A program made the position numbers and the translations under genes. DNA of 64,000 bases from Eucalyptus grandis (lineage: Eukaryota > Streptophyta > Magnoliopsida > Myrtales > Myrtaceae), in contig NC_052616.1 in the NCBI RefSeq assembly GCF_016545825.1, positions 41,337,529 through 41,401,528 of the forward strand, in the 5' to 3' direction. The notes beneath the pieces are model-generated. The model had not been told where the DNA came from. It made no database searches and saw only the letters and a program-made list of their open reading frames with translations. Position 1 is the first letter of the stretch, and each line of letters opens with the position of its first letter. Shown one piece after another: positions 56,991 to 64,000 of this stretch.

Positions 56991-57165
56991 TGTTTTCTCA
57001 AACCCATAGAAAAATGTGTCAAACCCAACCTACACCTGAAAATTTCATGTTCAACTGATTATAATGCATAATTTCCATGCATAGAGTTATGTATCTACAT
57101 GTTCCCTGGAGTCCTGTTGTCTATCATGTCTTTGAATGAAACGAAGTTTTCATGCTTTGCTGCAG

Positions 57166-58314
57166 CCAAGGAGAACAAATTGAATTGATTGTAGAAGAGG
57201 TTTCCCGTAAGCTTAATTCAAAATGCAAGATTGTGACTGAACATTTGGTTGAAGATACTGCTCAGATGGAAGCCATTATGGAGTTGTTGGATGTTCGCTC
57301 TGGTGGTGTACGTTTTGTTGGTATCCATGGCATGGGTGGTGTTGGAAAAACAACTCTTGCCAAAGTCATGTTCAACAAATTAATTTCCCACTTTGAACGC
57401 TCTAGTTTCCTTGAAGATGTTCGAGCATCATCACAATCTCATGGTGATCTTTTAGAATTGCAGAAAAAGCTCTTATCAGATTTGACCGGTCATGGGATTG
57501 CTAACAAAATTAAAGATGGTGATGATGGAATCAATATGATAAAACAAGCATTGAGTAACAAAGAAGTACTTATTGTACTTGATGATCTAGACAAGAAAGA
57601 GCAACTCAAAATTTAGCCGGAAAATCCAATTGGTTTTGTTTGGCAAATAGAATCATTATCACAACTAGAGATGAAAGCGCCCCTGATGGCTCAAGTGGGC
57701 GTATTTAGTAAAGAGGTCCTCAACCAACCTGAAGGTATCTTGCGTTATGAAGTTTGTGGAATGAGATTTGATTTAGCACTTCATTTGTTTTATAAGCATG
57801 CATTCAGAAGTGACTCCGCTCCTAAGAATATGGTGCTCTCTCAACAGAAATTGTTCGTACAAGGTGGGCATGCTTCCCTTGGCCGTCGCGGTGATAGGGT
57901 CCAATCTTTTTGACTGGGGCAAAGATTTGGAGCATTCAGATAAAAGAGAAGTATGGGACGAGACACTAAAGAAGTTAAAGGAAGGTCCTTTTAAGGATGT
58001 CCAAGATACATTAATGATAAGTTATGAAAGATTAGAGGATAAGCACCAAGAAATATTTTTGGATATTGCTTGCTTTTTCATCACTACTGACAAAACATAT
58101 CCGGTTATCATGTGGAAGGATTGTGGATACTTTCCGAGCATTGCAATGAGGGTTCTATCTCAAAGGTCCTTTATCAAAATTAAAGAGGACAATAGATTTT
58201 GGATGCATGATCAAGTTCGAGACTTTGGAAGGTACATTGTTCTTCAAATATATCCTCGCAAGTTTTGTAGGTGTGGGTTCCCAAGGATGCCCTGAAACTA
58301 CTGGAAGGAAAAAG
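57166..58314 (+). CDS. TNL-B NB-ARC exon, frame-disrupted
   Basis: Acceptor TGCAG at 57161-57165 and donor GGTAAAC after 58314. In order: GEQIELIVEEVSRKL linker, P-loop GMGGVGKTT (57328-57354), RNBS-A FLEDVRASSQ, kinase-2 VLIVLDDLD, RNBS-B RIIITTRDE (in a shifted frame), GLPL-type MLPLAVAVIG, RNBS-D EIFLDIACFF and MHD-containing RFWMHDQVRD. Length and motif order fit an intact TNL nucleotide-binding domain, an ATP/ADP switch. A stop at 57614-57616 and changes of frame near 57610, 57690, 57850 and 58250 break it. All key motifs are individually preserved, so the breaks are recent or artefactual. Confidence 0.85.
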
Positions 58315-58928
58315 GTAAACGGGAACTGCATATGTTTGAAAATATTTGGAGCAAGAAATTCTTTGAATTTTTCTTTCCCATTTAAACCAGCAATTTGATT
58401 GAAATATGCATCCAAAAAGATAGCTTTGTTTTCCGTCGCTTTTGTCTCGTCGGGGTCACATCTTCGGTCAAACCTTCGGTCAAGGGTCTCAAAGTTTGAA
58501 GGGGAACCAAAGGAGATTGCCCGAAGGTTTGCTTTATTTTCTTGGTTCCAGTGAATTTTTTGAAAAACTAAGAACAGTTTACGTGTGATCCAGGTGAAAT
58601 GAAAAAACTTGCTTTATCAAGAAATTTTTAGATTATTTTCACTCAGATATTTTTAGAATAAACGAAGAAGAATTTTTTAATTAATATGTTGAATTATATT
58701 TCCTGAAAAGTAGAAATCGAAAATTTGATTCCTTCATACTGAAAATTAGCTGATGCAGAAGAGGAGGAAACAACCACTTGTCGAGAAAAAGAGTTTGCCA
58801 TAGTTCGAGAAAGCGCATGTGGCGAGTTCAACCATGACAGAAATTGTTTGACCATGCTTTTGAGCCATCTCTGTTGTAGCTCTGTAAAACGTATGTTGCA
58901 TGCTCAATATCGAGTTTGTCATGTGCAG

Positions 58929-59210
58929 AAAAATGAAGATGTGGTAGCATTAAGCCTGACTTCAGATGGCTACAGCCGCACCATTGCATCTGAAGAATTA
59001 GCTGCTCTACCAAATCTGAGGTTCCTTCAAGTGAATGGCATTGATTTTTCTGGCAACTTCGAGAATATTTTTTTGGAACTAAGATGGTTTTCTTGGGAAA
59101 TCACGCATAAGGAATTTCACGCGGAGAGTTTTCTTTTTGCTAATTTGGTTGTGCTAGACCTTTCAAGAAGCAATATCGAAGATGACTGGGGAGGATGGAG
59201 TCAAATGCAG
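58929..59210 (+). CDS. TNL-B first LRR exon
   Basis: Intact from a TGTGCAG acceptor to a CAG/GTACTA donor. It reads KNEDVVALSLTSDG, EELAALPNLRFLQVNGIDFS, ELRWFSWEITHKEF and LVVLDLSRSNIEDDWGG. This is the usual beginning of the LRR in TNLs (the sequence before and including LVVLDLSxSxI). It is followed by an unusually long intron. Confidence 0.8.
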
Positions 59211-60883
59211 GTACTATATACCTTGCTCTGTTCACCTTCTTTCCATGTTTACGGATCATTTAAGCATGGTACACGGGCCGTTCTGCCTTGATCTCAAATT
59301 TTTTGTGCTAGTCTAACTTCTAGAGTCGACTACTAACAACTAAACACATTTGAAAATCAAATGAGAGGAAACTATAGAATCACATGGCATCAGCATATCA
59401 TCCCAGCAAATGATATTACGCGCGGAACATCATTGTTGTACTATAATTCGTCCATTCATTACAGACTGCTTTAGTAATCGAGGCACAGAAAAATATGATA
59501 CGCGTAAAATCGGTGCTAGCAAGAATCATTAGCTGTGCTCACCGGTCCATAGTATTATTCAAGCATCCATTATCGCCTTGGTTTGAGGAATTCAAAGATT
59601 TACGTGCTTTGGAGTTTGGAGTTTGATGCTTTATGGCTTGTTGAAGTCTTTTTCTAACGGGTCTTATATACTTTTATATTCATACTGTCTCTTTCTATTT
59701 TATTCTTCACACTTTTAAAACTCGATCATGATGAATTATTGTGACATCGTAAGTTTTTTATGATGCATTACAATTTTCCTTATAGTAACTTAATTATGAC
59801 TCTACACCATGAAGATGCACGAGTGAGGAATATATAGAAGTGCCCAATTCTAGACTCGAAATATAGTTTTATGTGTAACGCTCTTAAAACATGGGAAGAT
59901 GTAAACTTCAATGGCAATTTGCGAGCAGATTTCTATTAATTCAATACCAAACAAAAACTAGTTTGCGCATTGTAAAATTTGAATGATAGATGGTGAGTTC
60001 GAAATCTTGTTGATAAGTAAGAACTGATTGGCAAATTTTTAGTTCAATAAATTATCGACAAAATAACAATTTTACCATCATCAAACCTAAAAGCGGATTA
60101 CCAATTGTTTTTGAATATTACAAGTGAACCCTTCATTAATTAGTAGATTATGATTTGCGTAGATACTTTAACAAACAAAGTACTAGTTTCCATGGTAAAT
60201 GGTTAGTAGATAATGGCCATTGCTTCATTTTACCGAGTACCAAGTTTTATTTTTCAGTAACATACAAATATATTAATTGATTAATCAAGTTGAAATACTC
60301 TTTTAGACTACGAACTATCTTTTGCTGGTTGATTATGGATTGCTTATACACTTTACTAGTAGTATTGGTTGACAATTGCAACTTATGAACAGAAAACTAT
60401 CGTACTATAAAGTCACAGTAAAATGTTAGATTTATTTTGATTTTACAAGTACTTAAGCTTGAGTCAGAAAATGACTGACGAGATGATTGATTTACCAGGC
60501 TGCCCTAGTAGATTATAAACAGCTTTTCGTTTTTGTACAAATGAGCGGGTTTTTCATTTGTAGAATTTGAATTAATTGCTTATATAGTTTACTAGTGGTG
60601 TCGATTACCAGTGATATTCTACAAACAAACTGTTCTATCACTATAAATCTCTAGTAGCTTATGAATTTTACTACTGACTTACTATTCCACCACTAAGGTT
60701 TAGATACGAGTAGTAAATTTATAAAAAGGAAATAATTTTCAATTACATTGACCTAGTTGCGCCAATTGCAAGTAAATGAGAGAGTATATTGAATTATAAG
60801 AATGATAATATTTACTCTGTAAAAAAATATAGGATGATCGATGTCTTTCATTCTTTTTAACTCCACATTGTCTTTTCCTACAG
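59211..60883 (+). other. TNL-B intron before the main LRR exon
   Basis: An AT-rich 1.67-kb interval between a GTACTA donor and a TTTTCCTACAG acceptor. From about 59940 to 60700 it contains loosely repeated TTTACTAGTRGT, AGTAGATTAT and GGTTGA(C/T) motifs that suggest an old tandem repeat. No coding region is seen. Confidence 0.5.
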
Positions 60884-62340
60884 ATGACTAAAAAATTAAA
60901 AATTTTGGATTTAACGGATTGCACAAAGTTGACGAGGACACATGACTCTCTAATTTCACGTCTTTTGGAGACGTTAGTACTTGCTCGTTGTTCCAACTTA
61001 ATCGCAATTCACCCCTCCATTTCTAAGCTTCAACTCCTAGAGACTTTGAATGTCAAAGGGTGTGGTTCTCTTCAGGAGTTGCCTGAAGAAGTCAGTTCTC
61101 TACAATCTTTGAAGCATATCATCATGCCTGAAAATTTTCAACCCTTGAAGCTTCCGGAGAGATTTGGCAACTTGAAATCTTTGTTGAGTCTTAGATTAAG
61201 CCTGCACCCCAAAAATGTGCCGACTTCCAGACTCAATTGAGGGGCGATGAATATTACATGCTTAACTTTACGCGAGTGCGTGGGGATAAAGGAACTTCCA
61301 AGCTCAATTGGGGAATTAAAAATGTTGGAAGAGCTGGATATATCAAACTCAGGCATAGTTGAACTACCTGATCTGATCGGAAACTTAAAGAAACTAAGGG
61401 TGTTGGCACTAAGTAGAACGAAGATAAAAGAGTTTCCCCATACTATTGGAGGACTGGAGATGCTTGAAGTTTTAGATGCCCACAAAGCCTGGGATCTGAC
61501 AGATAAGAACTTGGAGGAAATTGGGAAGCTATTTCATTTGAAGACATTGATCTTAGCATTTACTAGTGTTTCTAGACTGCCTCCAGAGATAAGTCGTCTC
61601 CATCTCCAAAAACTTGATGTAGGTTCAATTGACCTTCAACAAGTGCCGTCTCTTCCATCAAGTTTGAAATTTTGTGGTTCAAGCTATGGACTTCTGTTGT
61701 CCCTCACCCTCAAGCATCACCGATTTAGAACAACTGGAATTATATAGATTCAGCAATTTGAGACGTAGACATCACTCTACTAGGCGGGACTATGACTCAA
61801 AACTTAAAGCAGCTTTGATGAGGGAGCAACCGTGCTATCAGCTTCCATCTCATTTGTCGGACTTGAAACTCAAAAGCATTAGTCCACTGCCACATTTTTC
61901 CAACTTATTAAATTTGAGAGTTCTGCATGTAATTGAATGTCCAATATCACGCCTGCCGGTCACACTAGGTCTAATACATCTGAGGAAACTGTACATAATA
62001 AGATGTGAATGCCTTGAGGAAATACCTGGTCTGTCACTCTTGAGAAGTCTGGAGCGCTTGGAACTGAAGGGCTTGAACAGGCTAGTTGAGATTCAAGGTT
62101 TGTCGGAACTGGAAAATTTGCAGTACCTCCTCCTTTCCAGTTGTGATTTAATAGGACAGTTACCCAATTTATCCAAGTTGGGTAAGCTACAACATCTAGA
62201 GCTGGAAGCTTGTCCAAATTTAAGACCCATTGAGGGCATCGAGGGCTTAGAAAGCTGGGTGTTTTGTAGTCGTGGCCGCACTATCCTGGAAAGATTGTTG
62301 AATATCTCGAGATCGACTTGGTTTTCCCACAGATTGCCTA
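60884..62340 (+). CDS. TNL-B main LRR exon
   Basis: Roughly 480 codons of leucine-rich repeats such as LKILDLTDCTKL, LETLNVKGCGSL, LPSSIGELKMLEELDIS, LIGNLKKLRVLALS and LRKLYIIRCECLEEI. A TGA codon at 61238-61240 interrupts the frame, which resumes unchanged at GAMNITC. A frame change lies near 61670. The last repeats (CLEEIPGLSLLRSLERLELK through LEACPNLRPIEGIEGLESW) and a tail ILERLLNISRSTWFSHRLPI resemble normal TNL C-termini, after which a stop would be expected. Instead the frame continues into a second TIR. Confidence 0.82.
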
Positions 62341-62780
62341 TAACCGATGTGTTCCTAAGTTTTAAGGGACCAGACACTCATCATAGTATTGTCAGTTATC
62401 TTCACTCGGATGCTTTGAAGCAAATGTCTGTTTACAGTGATAATGATGACTTGAGGTCCAATGAAGAGACTGGGGAAAAGATTCACAAGCACTCGCTAAT
62501 TCTAATATCTACATACCCATCTTCTAGAAACTATGCTTCCGGTCATTGGTGTCTCCGCATACTTGCTCACATGGTTAAATGCACATCAGAATCAAAGGGG
62601 AAAAGAAGAATCCTCCCGTTTTCTATGATGTGGAGATTGATGATGTTAAGCTAAAAACTGATTTATACAAAAGCGACCTAGACAAGCACCAGGCGAACTT
62701 CAACCATGATGAAACGAAGTCATGGAAAGAGGCCCTCATTAAGGTCGCAGCATTGAGGGGTTTCGTCTTAAAAACAACAG
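62341..62780 (+). CDS. Second TIR domain fused to TNL-B LRR (TNL-C first exon?)
   Basis: In the same frame as the LRR end it reads TDVFLSFKGPDTHHSIVSYL, SVYSDNDDLRSNEETGEKI, ISTYPSSRNYASGHWCLRIL, then KGKRRILP. A single-base frame change near 62615 leads to VFYDVEIDDVKLKTDLYKS and WKEALIKVAALRGFVLKTTG, ending at a GTAAAT donor (62781). Part of the helix after GEKI is missing, and the catalytic glutamate of the WCLRE motif is isoleucine (ATA at 62559-62561). The donor shows that it was once the TIR exon of a TNL gene, probably the neighbour TNL-C, fused by deletion of the intergenic region and promoter. Confidence 0.8.
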
Positions 62781-63105
62781 GTAAATCTGCTCTTTCGCCA
62801 CTAAATCATGAGGTAAACAAGTCATTCAATTGAACTCTCCCAACACAAGAATTTCAAAGTTACTGCAATGCAACCCTTTTGCATACAAATTGTCCACTCA
62901 AGCAAATTCAATTTTATAGAATAAGAAGTGGATCCTTCTTGTCTGTAGTATTTGGAGGAACTCCATGGTCGAATAGAACGAAATTGCATACTATTACGGC
63001 CGCACACATACATACATACACACATACATATATATATTTTCGGAGTTAAAGATCTTCAGGTTACAAGTGTTTGAGAAATCAAATCAACGGTTAGATCATG
63101 ACTTT

Positions 63106-63470
63106 AAGGGAAAAGAGCACCACAAGGGTTGTAACTTTCGTATGGCACTCACTTAAATACCATAACTTATATATAGTGCTCACTTGAATGTCATAACTTT
63201 CTTTCTGATTATTTGAGTGCCATACAACTTTTTAACCGATTATTTTAGTGCTATAACTTTTTAAAAATGTGCACCATAAATGCTATGCCACATTGTATTT
63301 CTGAAACTTGCGTGAACTTTAAAAAAAAAAAGGATGATTAATTGAAAACAATGATACTCAAGTAAACTTTTTTAGAAGTTATGAAACTTATGTGGTTGAA
63401 AAAAAAAGTTATGACACTCAAGTAAACGCCATACGAAAGTTGTAATGGTGTGGTATCCTTATCCTTCATC
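63106..63470. mobile_element. Inverted-repeat MITE in TNL-C intron
   Basis: GGGAAAAGAGCACCACAAGG followed by GTTGTAACTTTCGTATGGC faces the complement GGATAAGGATACCACACCAT followed by TACAACTTTCGTATGGCG. Repeats of CATAACTT with flanking CACTTGAATGTCATAAC lie inside. A clear target duplication was not found. Confidence 0.65.
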
Positions 63471-63536
63471 TTGAAATCCTTTAAATTTCTGTATGTCCAA
63501 CTAAAATGAGCTGTCCTTCATTTGTGCATTGCTGCA

Positions 63537-63609
63537 GCTACGAAGAAGTACTTCAATCGGTTACTGAAGAGGTTTATAAGGCAAGGAAATTGTTAGATGT
63601 TGACTCTTG
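63537..63609 (+). pseudogene. TNL-C NB-ARC exon stub
   Basis: After a GCTGCAG acceptor, YEEVLQSVTEEVYKARKLLD resembles the first residues of the NB-ARC exons at 48724 and 57166 (IETIVEGVSRKL...LLDV), with the middle deleted. It ends in TGA. No P-loop is present within the window. Confidence 0.5.
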
Positions 63610-64000
63610 AAGGCTTCTTTGGTCGGTTGTCAAAGTAAAGGTGAATGTGTTTGCTATCAATGAAATGAAATTCTCGCCAACTCCATTCTGATTCTATTGT
63701 TTGAGGATCTAGATATTTCATGTGTTAATGAAATTGGTTTACGCTGCTAATGCTTATGTGCATTATTTACAAGGTTAACTAATATGTATGAACAAGTATA
63801 TCAGTGAACTCCCACGCTTTATTAGAGGGTTAGTTGCTTTTATACGTCAAGATTTACAAGTGTGCTTTGTAATAAAAGAAAAGGAGCTCCATACACAGTT
63901 GGGAAAATTTGAATCATTGGTAGAGTTGATTGGCAACTCTAAAGATAGTTGATTTGCTGATTTACTTGTAAGAGTTTTCCAAGTGTGAGTTACATTAATT
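63610..64000. other. No gene recognised
   Basis: AT-rich sequence after the TNL-C stub. No motif or frame worth reporting. Confidence 0.35.

Larger units (their letters stand above)
52797..62780 (+). pseudogene. TNL-B: TIR-NB-ARC-LRR gene with C-terminal TIR, disrupted
   Basis: Predicted exons are 52797-52855 (short N-terminus), about 53030-53592 (TIR), 57166-58314 (NB-ARC), 58929-59210 (LRR start) and 60884-62780 (LRR, running into a second TIR). Splice sites GT...AG are visible at each border, although the acceptor of the TIR exon is weak. Key motifs of a functional TNL are all present (TIR glutamate, P-loop, kinase-2, MHD). Against this stand a frameshift near 53465, at least four frame changes in the NB-ARC exon, a TGA at 61238-61240, a frameshift near 61670 and one near 62615. 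Either it is a young pseudogene or some indels are assembly errors. The protein would act as an intracellular immune receptor. The first long intron carries a 2.5-kb fold-back element. Confidence 0.8.

Overview
The window is plant nuclear DNA from a eudicot. It carries TIR-NB-ARC-LRR (TNL) resistance genes, which grasses lack, two MIR399 genes, and dense plant-type transposons (Ty3/gypsy chromovirus, Copia-like, LINE, MULE, hAT and Tourist-like). A woody rosid such as a member of the Myrtaceae would fit, but that is only an impression. Most long open frames in this AT-rich sequence are chance readings of repeats; functional protein-coding capacity is low.

Region 1 (1-9.8 kb) begins with an old LTR fragment into which a 5'-truncated LINE inserted (15-bp target duplication). 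Small DNA elements follow. A MIR399 gene lies at about 7.48-7.62 kb with its own promoter: two PHR1-binding-type (P1BS) sites and a TATA box. Region 2 (9.8-13 kb) is a solo LTR of a large Ty3/gypsy family with a perfect 5-bp target duplication. It contains an array of 12 CACGTG G-boxes. Region 3 (13-22 kb) holds a Tourist-like element, a decayed tandem repeat of about 50 bp, and a second MIR399 gene at 19.21-19.32 kb. That gene sits in a 1.3-1.4 kb block duplicated from the first, with the same P1BS/TATA layout. A third copy of the block at 20.8-21.1 kb has lost the hairpin.

Region 4 (22-30 kb) has a decayed hAT transposase, a GC-rich minisatellite, a fragmentary TNL relic and a 1.5-kb Mutator-like element with 9-bp target duplications. 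Region 5 (30.1-40.6 kb) is a Ty3/gypsy element of Tekay/Del chromovirus type on the minus strand. Two LTRs of about 3.07 kb, TTTAA target duplications, an initiator-Met tRNA primer site and a polypurine tract are all visible. Its coding region is broken. A paralogous stretch at 45.9-46.4 kb preserves the empty insertion site. Region 6 (41-47.9 kb) is a mosaic of small repeats.

Region 7 (47.9-64 kb) is a tandem TNL cluster on the plus strand. TNL-A is a clear pseudogene with a Mutator-like MITE at the end of its NB-ARC exon and a Copia-like solo LTR in its next intron. TNL-B keeps the TIR, NB-ARC and LRR exons, with several frameshifts and a nonsense codon. A 2.5-kb fold-back element occupies its first long intron. 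The LRR exon of TNL-B reads directly, in frame, into a second TIR domain that lacks the catalytic glutamate. This TIR probably began as the first coding exon of a third gene, TNL-C, whose NB-ARC part is reduced to a stub.

The most interesting items are the MIR399 tandem pair with conserved phosphate-starvation promoter sites and a substitution at miRNA position 11 in one copy, the LRR-TIR junction, the LTR-borne G-box array, and the large inverted-repeat element in the TNL-B intron. Differences between the two gypsy LTRs are mostly 1-3 nt indels, so some frameshifts here may be assembly errors rather than biology.
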